This document shows, piece by piece, positions 1 to 11,764 of a DNA stretch of 64,000 bases. How positions within the stretch are numbered: the stretch's first letter is position 1; every line of letters starts with the position of its first letter. This stretch comes from Ahaetulla prasina (lineage: Eukaryota; Chordata; Lepidosauria; Squamata; Colubridae), in contig NC_080539.1 of NCBI RefSeq assembly GCF_028640845.1, positions 163,692,236 to 163,756,235 on the forward strand. The letters are read 5' to 3'. A program made the position numbers and the translations under genes. The notes beneath the pieces are model-generated. The model had not been told where the DNA came from and made no database searches. It saw only the letters and a list, made by a program, of their open reading frames with translations.

Positions 1-45
1 TCTCAAATCATGCATTGTTCAGTTGGTTTACAGTAATAGAATTGG

Positions 46-175
46 AAGGGACCTAGAAGGCCATGTAGTCCAACCCCCTGCTCACACCGGAGACCTGTAC
101 TAGGGATTTGAACCGCCAAACTGCCAATCTTTCTGATCAACAAGCTCAGTGTCTTAGCCACTGAGCCACCTAGTC
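46..175 (-). repeat. CR1 scrap joined to Sauria SINE head
   Basis: Bases 46-96 carry the antisense CR1 signature (ggaagggacc, then tagtccaaccccctgc). From about 100 the sequence changes to the antisense tRNA-like head of a Sauria SINE (gggatttgaaccgcc, cttagccactgagccacc). The two pieces join without a visible target duplication, so this is either a truncated SINE landed in CR1 or a later deletion. Confidence 0.6.
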
Positions 176-428
176 AGGCAGGAGGTAAATAAACCTAGTC
201 AGTTTATTTAACTCCTCTGGTTTTAACTTAATCTCAGATTCATAGGTAGCAACAAGTTAACTTCCATGAGATGCCAGTTTTTCTTTAGGCCCCTGAGAGA
301 AAGAAAGAGCAACGGACTATAGTCACTTACGTTTTGTCCACATGATCCTTTTTAAAAACTACTAACTTTCTCCCTCCTCAATTAAATATTATTCTGGCTT
401 TAGATTGAATTGCTGTATTGCTGTATAG

Positions 429-745
429 CAGTGATGGCTAATCTTTTCCGGACCGAGTGCCCAAAGCGCACACGCCCAATCCCCCCAAAATGCAATGTGT
501 GTGCAGCCCCGCGCATGCACGTGCAGCCCCTCACATGCAGCCCACTCCCATGCATCCTCATATGGTTCCCCCACATGTTCCCCGCCTCCTGTGCATGCAC
601 AGCAGAAACTCGAAGACCAGCTGGCTGGCAGGAGGCGTGCACGCATGCGCAGAGGAGCTGAACTGGGGTGATGGCTCATGTGCCATCAGAGGGGACGCTG
701 CGTGCCATAGGGTGATAGCACACATGCCATAGTTCGCCATCACGG
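429..745 (+). mobile_element. non-autonomous hAT element, CAGTGATGGC family
   Basis: The ends are cagtgatggctaa and ttcgccatcacgg, an imperfect inverted pair. They are flanked by ctgtatag (421-428) and ctatatag (746-753), an 8 bp target duplication with one mismatch, as expected of hAT transposons. The interior is rich in alternating gcatgc/cacatg and has no transposase. Related copies lie at 30132, 34930 and 55333. Confidence 0.75.
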
Positions 746-805
746 CTATATAGCATTCATCCCAACAAAAATATTTCTTCATCTCTTAAGAACCACTTAT
801 TAGCA

Positions 806-1175
806 ATGTCGGCTGGCGGCGCCCAGGGGAAGAGCCTTCTCTGTGGGGGCTCCTACTCTCTGGAACGAATTTCCCCCTGGCTTGTGCCAATTGCCTGACC
901 TTCGGACCTTTCGCCGCAAGCTGAAGACGTATTTATTTACTCGCACGGGGTTGGCTTAAATTTTAAATTCTAAATTTTAATTTTTTGGATGTATTTTAAT
1001 GGGTTTTAAATTTTTAATATGTTTTAAATTTTTGCCCAATTTTATAATAAGTTTTTTAACTGTTTATTTTAAATTGTATTTGTTACTGTTTTTATTTCTG
1101 GCTGTACACCGCCCTGAGTCCTTCGGGAGAAGGGCGGTATAAAAATCTAATAAATAATAATAATTATAATAATTA
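806..1175 (+). repeat. L2-type LINE 3' end
   Basis: The first 150 bases encode the typical C-terminus of an L2 reverse transcriptase polyprotein (…GRAFSVGAPTLWNEF-P… type, with frame breaks), followed by an AT-rich 3' UTR. The tail ccgccctgagtccttcggg ends in a taataataa tract. The copy is strongly 5' truncated. The same C-terminus occurs antisense at 49339-50010. Confidence 0.7.
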
Positions 1176-1443
1176 AGCATCAGTGTAAATAAATTTTTGT
1201 ATGAAAGAATTTGTCCAGAAAAAAAAATGGAAAAGCTTGAAAATAAAGATTTAGTAAACATCTTACTTGATTGTATCTTACTAGGATATGAAGTTACAAA
1301 CATACATGAGTTCCCTGTCCCTCCTAGTTTCCTTTTCACACAGCTAGAAGTGTATTTAATTTCTTTAAGTATTTCTCAATTGTGTTACCTATATAAAGAG
1401 TATTTGGTGCTCTTTGAGGTTGGTTGTTTTCTTGCAGACATTA

Positions 1444-1700
1444 CTGTGTTTCCCTGAAAATAAGACCCTGTCTTATATTTTTTTGACCCCCGAAATAGCG
1501 CTTGGCCTTATTTTCAGGGAAGTCTTATTATTTTGGGGCACATGGTGCAAGACGGGGATCCTCTTGCTGTCATACCTGATTTCCAGCTCTGTCTCCCTAA
1601 CCCTAGCCAGGGGAAATGGCGGGGACCAGCTGTGCATACGGTTAAATATTTTCAGGGAGGTCTTATTTTCGGGGGAGGTCTTATTTTCGGGGAAACACAG
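1444..1700. mobile_element. TA-flanked miniature inverted-repeat transposon
   Basis: The ends are ctgtgtttccctgaaaataa and its near-perfect reverse complement (ttattttcggggaaacacag), flanked on both sides by TA (1442-1443, 1701-1702), as Tc1/mariner elements leave. Sub-terminal copies of the motif gtcttatttt occur inside. There is no open frame of note, so the element is non-autonomous. Confidence 0.75.
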
Positions 1701-1702
1701 TA

Positions 1703-2090
1703 ATTACCCAAACTAGGTAACATTCAACCCTGATCTACAAATATTCTCCTTTATTGTTACGTAGATGTTCATCACTGCCATTCATTTGGTTCATCACTAG
1801 AGATTGTTGAGTACTTGTGAGGAAGAGTTAACTCTGAAAAAATAGGCATTATTTTTTGATGATATTAAGTCCTATCTATTTCCCTTTCTTAGGAAAGGAT
1901 TTATGACCCATCCTGTCCTTACCCACATCTTCCTTTTTAACCTTACATTTGAGGTTAGAAGTACTGTATATTTCTATATGAAAATAGATGGTTATAAGAA
2001 ATTGATTTTCTTCTTATGATATCCTTATTTAAAGCCATCTTTTAGCTGATGTTCAACCAATGGTTGGGTTCTCATTTGGTGCTTGTTTTG
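1703..2090. other. unassigned AT-rich DNA
   Basis: No gene, RNA or recognisable repeat was seen between the TA-flanked element and the next SINE. Confidence 0.5.
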
Positions 2091-2091
2091 T

Positions 2092-2310
2092 TTTGTTTGA
2101 GTGCCTTCAAGTCTGTTTTTGACGCCTGGCAACTGCCTGGGCAAATTCCTGCGGTTTTTCTGGTACAATTTTTAGAAGTGGTTTGTCATTGCCTCCTTTC
2201 TAGGGCTGAGAGAGAGGGACTGGTCCAAGATCCACCCAGTTGGCTTCTTGCCTAGAACGCATGATCTCCTGGTTTCTAGCCTGGCGTCTTAGCCACTACA
2301 CCAAACTGAC
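2092..2310 (-). repeat. tRNA-derived SINE, GCCAGTTTGGTGTAG type
   Basis: Read on the minus strand, it starts with gtcagtttggtgtagtggct, a tRNA-like A-box head, and continues through an intermediate block with ctctctcagccctag, ending near acttgaaggcac. Other copies are at 11031 (sense) and 39660 (antisense). I recognise it as a common squamate SINE but am not sure of the family name. Confidence 0.65.
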
Positions 2311-4169
2311 TTTCTTATCCAATGTGGGAATATTATTTTCTGCATACTTTTATTTAGCATACTTTATATCTTTTCTTTCTTCCATCGAAAGATGTGAAGT
2401 GCCATGTGTTCAGTTCCCAGATGTCTCCTATTCAGACATTGCCAAATCTATACCTGTTTAGCTGCATTATATCATATCCCTCAGATCATGCCCTGGGAAT
2501 ATATTATTTGGTTAGCTGATGTCGGTTACAGGAGCACAGTAAATATTTTAAATGAATAGATTTGTGTTTGCATGTTTGGTCTTCACTGAATTTGGTGCTT
2601 ATCACTCCCACTAGTGTACATTGCTTAACCTTGTTTCCAATGCTATTACTGTGTTTCATATATAGTTTGAATTACTGGTTGGCAGAATATGTGCGATTCC
2701 CTATATTACATTCCCACACATGAACCTTATATTATAATTGAAACTGCAAAATGACATTTCTGTATCAGCAATTGCTCAGCACCATCTTGCCAGGACAGCC
2801 AGAGGCAGGAATTTGAAATACAATTTCTGAAGTGTGTCATCTGTAGAAATTTACTTTGGAGCAAAAATCTATACTTGCTATTATTCTCCTGTGATATGTT
2901 CTCTTCTTTAACAGTTTAACAGGGAATCAACTTCTGCTATGAAGTCTACAAAATATAATCTCTTATGGATCTTTAAAGACAAACAGATCAATTGTAGGCT
3001 AAACTTTTGTAATCCAGAATCATAAAGTCTTATTCCATAATAAATATGTTATCTTTAATAATGAGACTTTTTTTTGTTTTAAATTGTTTTCTTTCTTTCT
3101 TTTCTTCTGTATGTACTGATAAAAGTCTTCAAATATCAGCAAGAAGTCAAGAGATACTTGGGAAGAAAAAACAAGCTTATGAATGATAGTATATTTTAAT
3201 ATATCGGAGTTGGTAAACTCCCCTTTGTATAATCTTCTGTCTCTTAATTCCATTTAAATGTGAATTACAGCTTATTACCATTAAAAGCAAGAGGAGGAAG
3301 CAGAGCTTCAATTTGTCTTCTTTTAAACTAATAAGGCACTGCACACAAAATCTGTGTACTGTCTAACTTATTTAGAGACTGAGCAGAGATAATATTTGGA
3401 TGGGAGACTTCCAAGGATAAAGGCTAGACTGGGAAGTTTTTAAAAAAATCTGGAAGAAGCAATGGTAAATTTCTAAAAAAGAAATCATTATACAACTGTA
3501 TCAATGAAACCACCAGGAATTTATCTCAGCTTGAAAGAGACTTGATTCTACTCTCCATGTGCTTAGGATACGGGCTGGTTTTCTGCTCATTTTATTTTTC
3601 TCTGTAAGGTTGCAAATATTATTCTTGAGATGTTCATTTCATTATTATTTATGGCTTGTCAAGAGTAATGTTATTATTGTTGATTACTTACAATAGGTTA
3701 TTTCATCAAACTGTTTTCAGAATGCTTGAGGAAAAAAAAACCCAAGAGGTGAAATTTCATAATTAATGTACCCACATGATTTGTAGTGTTGTGTGATTGA
3801 TTTTTTTTTCACTCTGCAGAAAGAAATAAACACTTGAATTCCTCTTGTTTGGTTTCTAATGGCCTTGTTGTCAAAATAATAACCTTTTCCCCCCTTAAGC
3901 CTAACCTTTGTAGGCTTCAGAAAATTATCTGCAAGAACAGGCTAATTTTATTGAATTTGGGGGCATGGTATAAACTACACCATTATTATTGAATATATGC
4001 TAATCACGGAACTATACCAGAATTTTGTTATCTGCAGGATATATGTGATTTTTTTTACCCCTCAGAGGTTCATATTATGGTTCTAGATTGAAATATTTGA
4101 AATGTGTAATGGATATGACCCTAAACTTGGGTTCACATACACACAAAGAGTGCTTAGATGTGTATATAA
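2311..4169. other. unassigned AT-rich DNA
   Basis: About 1.9 kb with only short broken frames and homopolymer A/T runs. I saw no repeat, exon or RNA signal. Confidence 0.5.
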
Positions 4170-4421
4170 AGAGCCGTGGTGGCGCATTGGATAGAATGCA
4201 CTATTACATGCTATTTCTGCTGATCACCGGCTGCCAGCAGTCTGGCAGATCGAATCTCACCAGGCTCAAGGTTGACTTAGCCTTCCATCCTTCTGAGGTG
4301 GGTAAAATGAGGACCCAGATTGTTGGGAGCAGTAGGCTGACTCTGTAAACTGCTTAAAGAGGGCTGTAAAGCACTGTGAAGCGGTATATGAGTCTAAGTG
4401 CTATTGCTATTGCTATATTTA
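4170..4421 (+). repeat. tRNA-derived SINE with GCTATT tail
   Basis: The head agagccgtggtggcgcattg resembles a tRNA A-box region, and gatcgaatctcacc is a B-box-like motif. The central block (caaggttgacttagccttcc to gaggacccagattgttggg) is the same as in the SINE at 20973. The tail differs: it reads ctgtaaagcactgtgaagcg and ends in a short (gctatt)n repeat. The copy looks full length. Confidence 0.75.
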
Positions 4422-4892
4422 TTGAAAAAAATATGAATATTGAGTTAGCTGATCAATAATAAAATAATAAATTGAGGAACCGGAAAACATTGCAGAAGAA
4501 GGCACTTCTTTATTGTGGCCAGTAAAACTACATTCTCCATTTTATAACAATGGATTACATATATTATCATCTCTAATGAAATTAATAGGCATGTGTGTAC
4601 CTAGCCTTAGATTCAAATAATCCTTTGAGATTACTAATCCTTTATTCATGCACTGCAGTATGTTAGTATCACTTCCTTTTATTCTGAGTTAGGTTTTGAT
4701 TTGTAGGTTATAATCTGAAATTAATAATGGGATACTTAATACTTTCCAAAATCAAGATTCAGCCTTTTAAAGTTTTCTCAGTCATCACTGATGAATCACT
4801 GGAACGCTTGACAGTGAAATGGGAGACAAATCCTTGAATCACTGTCATGCCCCAGCATATAACTTTAAATACTGTTGTTGCTCTCTAGCAAC
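4422..4892. other. unassigned DNA
   Basis: AT-rich sequence with nothing recognisable. Confidence 0.45.
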
Positions 4893-4900
4893 ATCTAGTG

Positions 4901-5235
4901 CAGAGGTGGGTTTCAGCAGGTTCTGACCAGTTCTGGAGAACTGGTAGTGGAAATTTTGAGTAGTTCGGAGAACTGGTAGTAAAAATTCTGACTGGCCCCG
5001 TCCCCATCTATTCTCTGTCTCCCGAGTCCCAGCTGATTGGGAGGAAATGGGGATTTTGCAGTAACCTTCCCCTGGATTGGGGAGGGAATGGAGATTTTAC
5101 AGTATCCTTCCCCAGGAGCTGGGAGGGAATGGAGATTTTACAGTATCCTTCCCCTGCCATGCCCACCGAGCCATGCCCCACCCTCCAAGCCACACCCACA
5201 GAACCAGTAGTAAAAAAAATTGAAACCCACCACTG
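4901..5235. mobile_element. non-autonomous hAT element, CAGTGGTGGG family, long form
   Basis: The ends are cagaggtgggtttca and tgaaacccaccactg, flanked by an exact 8 bp duplication atctagtg (4893-4900 and 5236-5243). The interior holds two or three tandem copies of a gagggaatggagattttaca unit. There is no transposase. The same long form lies inverted at 34536-34807. Confidence 0.85.
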
Positions 5236-5243
5236 ATCTAGTG

Positions 5244-5940
5244 GCTGGAGAGACAAATACTAGGTATATTGTTTGAAGCTGACCCCACCCCTTTACGCAT
5301 CAGCCCACACTCTCAAAACAAGTGCACACGGGGAAGCCAGACTCCATTTCCTTTAGCATTTGGAGAAGGCAGAAGCACAAAGAAGACTCCCATCTTAATC
5401 TGTGGCACATGGTCATCCAAGGACAAACCCACATCCCACACACAGAGCATCGCCAGTGAGATTTAAATCATTTGTATTTATTAATTGTTATGTTCAGCAG
5501 TAACTTAATACTGTCTATCTTGTATTTGGTTCTCATTGTATGTATCTCTATTTTCCCCAGTTTCACTATATCCTGTTCTTTCAATAAAGCATTCAGATCT
5601 ACTGTTTTATTGGAGGATAGGTGGGTTTAGCTGCATGTCGAGCTGCACACAAACTAACATGTAGTGAGGACAGAACAATCATCATGGGCTTTTATAATTT
5701 ATCTTCAATAAAAGGACAAAGAAAGAAGGATTTTGAAGTCAACATTTTTTAAAATATTCCCTTATTTAAGATAGGGCTTGCAAATGCAGTCTAGTAAATT
5801 TTAAGGAACTCTAGACATTTTGAAGTCCTATTCTCATTACTTTCTCTTGCTATGGAATCCTATTTATCATTGCTCTATGGTTTTTAAAATCCATTTTCTA
5901 TAAATCCATATTTAGTTACAGTAAGCTTTTAATGTCTATG
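5244..5940. other. unassigned DNA
   Basis: There is a 65-codon frame at 5269-5466 with no recognisable domain; I treat it as chance. No repeat was identified. Confidence 0.45.
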
Positions 5941-5949
5941 AAGATTATC

Positions 5950-6060
5950 AACCATCCAGGTCATGGTTGTCCCAAAGGTGCTTTTTTCAAAAGGCAATTG
6001 GACTTTCTGGTTTTTCTTTAAAGATGTTTTGCTTCTCATCCAAGAAGCTACTTCAGCTTA
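5950..6060 (-). repeat. Penelope-type terminal fragment
   Basis: On the minus strand it reads agcttcttggatgagaagc followed by aaac, a stretch related to cagtccaattgcctttt, and then accatgacctggatg. This is the same module as the hairpin at 50526-50681. It looks old and partial. Confidence 0.5.
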
Positions 6061-6690
6061 GCCAAGAAGCTTTTCCATCAAAGGAAAGAAAATATCAGAA
6101 AGACAAGTGAGAAATTTCCTAGAATGGAGAAGTTTGGCAGAGTTTCTCTTCCCTGTACTTTGCTTTTGGAAAGCATCATCTCACTCTTTCCCTTGCTAGA
6201 AATACTATTATATTTATTTATTTCACTGTAATCTAAATACCCCCTGCAAAGCATCACCAAGTTCCTTTACTTGAACTTTAAGCAAACTGTATCCTTTATT
6301 TATTTATTTAGTTGCCTAAATAAATTTGCTGTCCCACATTCAGAATTGAAGGACAGTTTTAAAAATAAACTCCATTTCTTAAAGTACTAACATAGGGATT
6401 ACAAAGGCCATAACAATCAAAAAGTATTATTCTTCCTATTTTCTGAGAGGTTTCAGAGACCTCTTTGAAGCAAAAGTCTGCATCTAAGACCCTATTCAAT
6501 GTTTTTTTTCTGTGACTTAAGCATCCTTCAGTTTTAAAGCCATCCTAGCCAAATGCATTTTTATCAATCCTTGCAGTGCAACCTATCTCATGTTTCCAGT
6601 GCATCATCCAGATAGTTCACACCAAATCCCAAAAAGTAATACCTCCTATCAGCACTTTTTGTTTAAAGAGTCATAACTGATTCTTCTTCT
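6061..6690. other. unassigned DNA
   Basis: AT-rich with a short (TTTA)n tract near 6297-6312. Nothing else was seen. Confidence 0.45.
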
Positions 6691-6694
6691 ATCT

Positions 6695-6950
6695 GTAAGC
6701 GTTCCAGAACGACCCAACTCCAATTAAAAACCCCGAGACAAGCTTCATCTCAAAATCTTCATTTATTGAAATAGGTGTACTGGCACATCTGAGAAAACCC
6801 AAATCTGAGATCAAAACCCCCTGCACCCATCAGTCCATCACATGGCCCAATCACTTGAGACACCTCTGCAACCACTCCTCCTCCAGATTCAGGAGCACCA
6901 TGACCTTGACCGAAAAGAAGAATGCTATTATGTCTAACAAAAATCACTCT
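6695..6950 (-). repeat. possible LTR fragment (R/U5-like), uncertain
   Basis: On the minus strand there is a 62-codon readable stretch, then an aataaatgaag poly(A)-signal-like motif near 6770, then a segment ending gttctggaacgctta. This order resembles the 3' part of a retroelement LTR. No second end, TG/CA boundary or target duplication was found, so the call is tentative. Confidence 0.3.
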
Positions 6951-8184
6951 ATCAAATCCTCCCTCCTACTTTTCCAAGCGCAAGAAGGTGGCTGCGTGGA
7001 AGCTTCCGAGGTTAATATGGCTTCCAAAGCTGACACTACCTTCCTGATCCTTTTCTTGCACCAGAAGGATAGGTGAGAGCCACTTATAGTTCCCGGAGTT
7101 TTGACTTTTCTCTTTATATCGTTAGTAGTTGTCACTATTTGTAGTAGTATAATTTGTCTCACTTGATAAGTCTTAGAATTTGTTCTCACACATCCCTGAT
7201 CCTTCTCCCTAACAGGTAGAATGCTTAATGATCTGATAGGTCTAATAAAGCACATGTTCAGGAGCTATTTGTAATATTGAAGTGACTTTTATGTAACTCA
7301 GCACTTTGCAGAATTCAGTTTAGGGATCAGTTCTTTGGATCCAGAGCAAGATGGGTTCTTCAGAGCAAGCATGGATGTACATGCCTCCTTTAAAAAGTTG
7401 TTTCTTTTGCTAGGGTTGCACAGCAGTCATATAAATCCTAGAAAAGTGCATGTTTCACTTAAGCAGATTCCACCAGGACTCAACAGGATGCTTCAGAGTG
7501 CGTTAGTGTTAATTCAGTGCATCTCCTTTGTCCTGGAGGGATATCCTGTGCTGTTTATTGTGCAAGAGAACTCAGATCCTGTAATTTGTCTACCCTCTTT
7601 GTCACTACATAAAATGAACATCTCAATAAGAGAAAGATGCTCTCTCTGTTATGTAGGCACACACCATTTTTTTCCCTTGCCTAGATATAAAAACTTTGTT
7701 TCTAAAACGAAGCAGGAATGGAAAGGGAAAAACTGATTGCTGAATGGAGGCTGATAAAAGAGAGGATTAACTTTCAGATTATATGTTGGCATTTCTAGGG
7801 ACAAAGGAAGTGAGTGTCTCTATTTCAAGAAAAAAAATCCTATTTCTGTAGAATTAGGCAAATACATTTGAACCATGAACTGATATGTTTGGTTGATCTT
7901 TTTTGTTTCTATGTGTTATGCTGAAGTCTCATTGTCTTTCTTTCTGTTTATAAGCTCAGTAAATATATTTTATGTCAGCCTTTTTTCATAGTTTCATAGC
8001 ATATTCCAGAATATCCAGCAATTTATTTTCCTACTCAGAATCTTGTAATAATACTAATGATTCTTGAAAATCCCTTGTCCCTTTACTGGGACTGTGAAGT
8101 GAGGAAATCCTTTTTATAGTAGACCAGTATCTTGTCTATATTTGGAGTATCACGCTATCTTTAACATTTAACTTTAACATTAAA
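6951..8184. other. unassigned DNA
   Basis: It includes an open frame at 7335-7736 (133 codons, plus strand) with no recognisable domain and ordinary base composition. I see no splice or promoter support and do not call it a gene. Confidence 0.4.
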
Positions 8185-8185
8185 T

Positions 8186-8345
8186 GTTAAATTTGTACCC
8201 TATGACTATCATTAAGTGTTGCAAGTGTTGTATCTTGATGAAGGTATATTTTCTTTTATGTACACAGAGAGCATATGCACCAAGACAAATTCCTTGTGTG
8301 TCCAATCACACTTGGCCAATAAAAAAATATTCTATTCTTCTGAAT
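8186..8345 (+). repeat. CR1/L3-type LINE 3' end
   Basis: The end module gacaaattccttgtgtgtcc then aatcacacttggccaataaa is the same as in the antisense copies at 14984 and 53154. The copy is severely 5' truncated, and its simple-repeat tail has decayed to a few bases (attctattctt). Confidence 0.75.
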
Positions 8346-8635
8346 TTTATTCTTTTAAGAAATTTTTTTTCACTCTTAAATGTTTCATATTGTAATATTT
8401 CAAGTTAAATGGGCATTGTAACAGCTATATTTTACTTATCTTTTGTGAGATTGATCTCTCCCAATATAGGGGGAGAAATGTTGATTCCACTCCTCTATTC
8501 TTCATGGCCAAGAGAAGGTCCTGTAGAAACGATTGGATTTGTGAGAGCTCCAACTCTCTAGTAGCCATGGAGGACATGAGGAGAATATTAATGGAAGAAC
8601 CTCCTGAAAGGTAGTTGGTAGAGTGAACTATCAAG

Positions 8636-8784
8636 CAGTGGTGGGTTGCTACCAGTCCGCCCCGGTTTATGCAAACCGGTAGCGGTAGCAACGAGAGGCT
8701 CTGCCCACCTGCCCGAACATCATCAAATACACTCTGCACATGCATGAGCGAACCGGTAGCAAAGGTAAGTGAAATCCACCACTT
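8636..8784. mobile_element. non-autonomous hAT element, CAGTGGTGGG family, short form
   Basis: It starts cagtggtgggttgct and ends atccaccactt (last base changed from the expected g). An exact 8 bp duplication ctatcaag lies at 8628-8635 and 8785-8792. The interior contains aaccggtagc motifs in both orientations. Confidence 0.85.
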
Positions 8785-8854
8785 CTATCAAGTCTCCAAT
8801 CCAAACGAGAATGTTTGGGAGTTTCAGTCTTCAGTTTTTTTTTGTTGTTTTTTT

Positions 8855-9104
8855 TAATTTACATTTATATCCCGCCCTTCTCCGAAGACTCAGGGCGGCT
8901 TACAGTGTATAAGGCAATAGTCTCATTCTATTTGTATATTTACAAAGTCAACTTATTGCCCCCCCAACAATCTGGGTCCTCATTTTACCTACCTTATAAA
9001 GGATGGAAGGCTGAGTCAACCTTGGGCCGGGCTTGAACCTGCAGTAATTGCAGGCTGCTGTGTTCTAATAACAGGCTTCTTACCAGCCTGAGCTACCACG
9101 GCTG
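8855..9104 (-). repeat. tRNA-derived SINE with L2-like tail
   Basis: Antisense copy: the tail atatcccgcccttctccgaa comes first, then cattgttgggtcc-type central sequence, then the tRNA-like head ending in accacggc. Sister copies are at 20973 (sense) and 24348 (antisense), with a tail-only copy at 63064. Confidence 0.8.
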
Positions 9105-11030
9105 TATGGGCTTCTTTAGGTTCTGTTACAAGTCAAAGACTGTTTCAGCCATTAGGTCCTCAACACTGCATTTGAATGCTTCAGGGCTGTTTCTGAGTAC
9201 AGTTTACCCTTTAAAAAAATCAAACTTGCCTATCTAAATTTCATTTTATTTAAATATAAAATAAAATTGCCTTTTTCACATTTTTAATATAAAAGCATTT
9301 ATATTTTATGGATTTGAGTATATAAGTAGCAATAAGTGCTTTTTTTCATTTAAAACATGCAAATATTTATTTGGAGCACATTTATCAAATTATATGTAGC
9401 AATCTAATTAATTCCTAAAATACTGTATAGTCTAGATCAGTTATAGAGAATTGTTTTGAGTGTCAGTATGATTCCTGGAGTAAATAAGAGAGAAGTTACA
9501 CATTTAACAAGAAAGTTAAAAAAGAACCACAATGTTAGTGTTAAGTTTTTCATCTTTTCTGTAGAATGGAAAAGATGGATGCTTCAGAGCTGACAGTTAG
9601 AGCTACTGTATACAACAGAGCTGTCAGCCAAAGATGTATGTAAGCTAGGCAGAACTTTAAACATTTTTACTGAGCCAAACAGATGTAGGTCAGCCAGGGA
9701 GGAAGTTGGCTTAAACATCTGAGGAATAAACAAAATATGCCTAACAAAATCTTCAAAGCCATTGTTGAATGCATTAGTTGAACCAGTGGGACCTCTTGTC
9801 CTTCTGAGAAACTAATTTCTCAACTTTCTGGAGTTTCTTAGTGTGATAAAATTCTAAGAGTCTCTAGTGTGAGACTCTGGAAAGTAGAAGAAGAAAAAGG
9901 ACTGCTGCTAAAGAGATTTTTTTAGCCCAGGGGAGGTTAGAATTATGAGAAAGAGACCCAGAGTACCCTACCTTAATAACTGAAAAGTATAACTAGAACA
10001 GAAGAATTGCTTTGACAGGCTTTTGAGATTTGTACAAAAGCAATAAAGATCTTTCCAGAATTCCAAGTAGTACTCGTTTTTTAAGTTTGCCAGTTTCATC
10101 ATGTCCTGCTTCGGGTTTCAAGTACTGAACCCCAAAGTAGTTACACACAGTTGCTATAGTGGCTCATAGTTTACTCAAGGTCAAAAAGATAATCACAGTC
10201 AAAGCATGCAAATCAAAACAGAATCTCTGATCGGCTGGCCTGAATGATTTGCTTTTAAAAGAACCCTGCAGAAGAATAGTCCAAAAACAGTCCAAGGTTC
10301 TGAGAGCCATGTCTGAGTTGTCAGACAGTCAGAAGGTCAGATTTTCAAGGTTTCTTATGCAAGCAGGAGCCAGAAGTCAGACATTATTTCCAGCAAAGGG
10401 AACAGAGATCATGGCGGCCTCTTAAATCAAGCTGTAGCTAGTTGGTTCATCCCTGAAAATTTCAAATGTCCAAATATCAAAAGGACTATCAGCCTGTATT
10501 CTCCTGTGTGCCAAGGTGATTTTCTATGTAATTCAGCCACAGGTATAAAATTTACTGGTAAAAAAGAGGGACTTTCTTGGTAATTATAGAATGTCTTTCT
10601 TAAAGAAACTAATCAATTTTTAATATTAATATTATTTAGCATCACATTGTATTGTATTAAGCTTTTACCTATTTAAAAGCTTTATCTCCTACATTCTTAC
10701 TAGGTTGGTTTTTTTTTAGATATCCATTGCAGTGAAATCTGACATGATGAAACTCAGCCCATACTTTAAGATACTTTATTTTAAGTATCTTAAAATAAAT
10801 TCCAAGCTCTCGGAGGAGACTTAAGAATATTGTTCGCAGCCTTATTTTCTATATTTAAACATGGCATTTGAATATCCTCTATCCACAAGAAGTCAGATAG
10901 ATTTGGTGAACCTTTTTTCACCTTTACCGTACGTGTTTCTGGTGCTTTCACATTTCCTGCTCACTTTGTTATTGAATGTTGAATCCTTCAGTCCACAGAT
11001 TGATTTTGGTTTCAGGTATACCTACATTGA
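9105..11030. other. unassigned AT-rich DNA
   Basis: No gene or repeat was recognised. A short hairpin (taagatact … aagtatctta) sits at 10768-10794. Confidence 0.45.
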
Positions 11031-11175
11031 GATCCAGTTTGATGTAGTGATTAAGGCATCAGACTGGAAACCAGGAGACTGTGAGTTCTGGTCCCATCTT
11101 AGGCACAAAGCCGGTTGGGTGACCTCTCAGCCCTAGGAAGGAGACAGCGGCAAACGACTTCTGAAAAACCTTGCC
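11031..11175 (+). repeat. tRNA-derived SINE, GCCAGTTTGGTGTAG type
   Basis: The head gatccagtttgatgtagtga, then ttaaggcatcagactgg and ccaggagactgtgagttc, match the family at 2092 and 39660. The 3' part is truncated or diverged after ttgccaaggaaactg. Confidence 0.65.
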
Positions 11176-11367
11176 AAGGAAACTGTTTATCTTTACATAC
11201 CTCCAAGGATGGGACCAGATAGATTTAAGATTTCCAATAAGAATGCTGAATGTTACACTGAGTCCCATAAAACTGGCAATTGAAAAAAAAACAGGCATTC
11301 CCGCAAGTAACTTGTACACACATGCCTTCTGAAATAGCATTAATTCTGTATGTAGTTTTTGAGACTA

Positions 11368-11762
11368 CAGATAGTCCTTGATTTACAACAATTCATTTAA
11401 TGACTGTTCAAAGTTACATCGGCACTGAAAAAAATGACTTATGACCATTTTTCACAGTGACAACCTTTGTAGCATCCCCATGATCATGTGATCAAAATTC
11501 AGATGCTTGGCAACTGGTTCATACTTACGACAGTCGCAGTGTCCCGAGATCATGTGATCACCTCTTGCAACATTTGGACAAGCAAAGTTAAAGGGGAAGC
11601 CAGATTCACTTACCAACCGGGTTACTAACTTATCAATTGCAGTGATTCACTTAACAACTGTGGCAAAAAAAGTCGTAAAATGAGGTAAAATTCACTTAAC
11701 AAATGTTTCACTTAAAAACAGAAATTTTGGGCTCATTTGTGGTCATAAGCCAAGGACTACTG
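11368..11762. mobile_element. TA-flanked miniature transposon, CAGATAGTCC family
   Basis: The ends are cagatagtccttga and caaggactactg with TA on both sides (11366-11367, 11763-11764). The interior has repeated acttatga/tcataagt motifs and atcatgtgatca palindromes. A second copy in the opposite internal orientation is at 59562. No transposase is encoded. Confidence 0.75.
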
Positions 11763-11764
11763 TA

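Noticed and set aside
7335..7736. 133-codon plus-strand frame
   Set aside because: No domain, no strong start context, no splice signals or repeat-family match; length alone is not enough in 64 kb.
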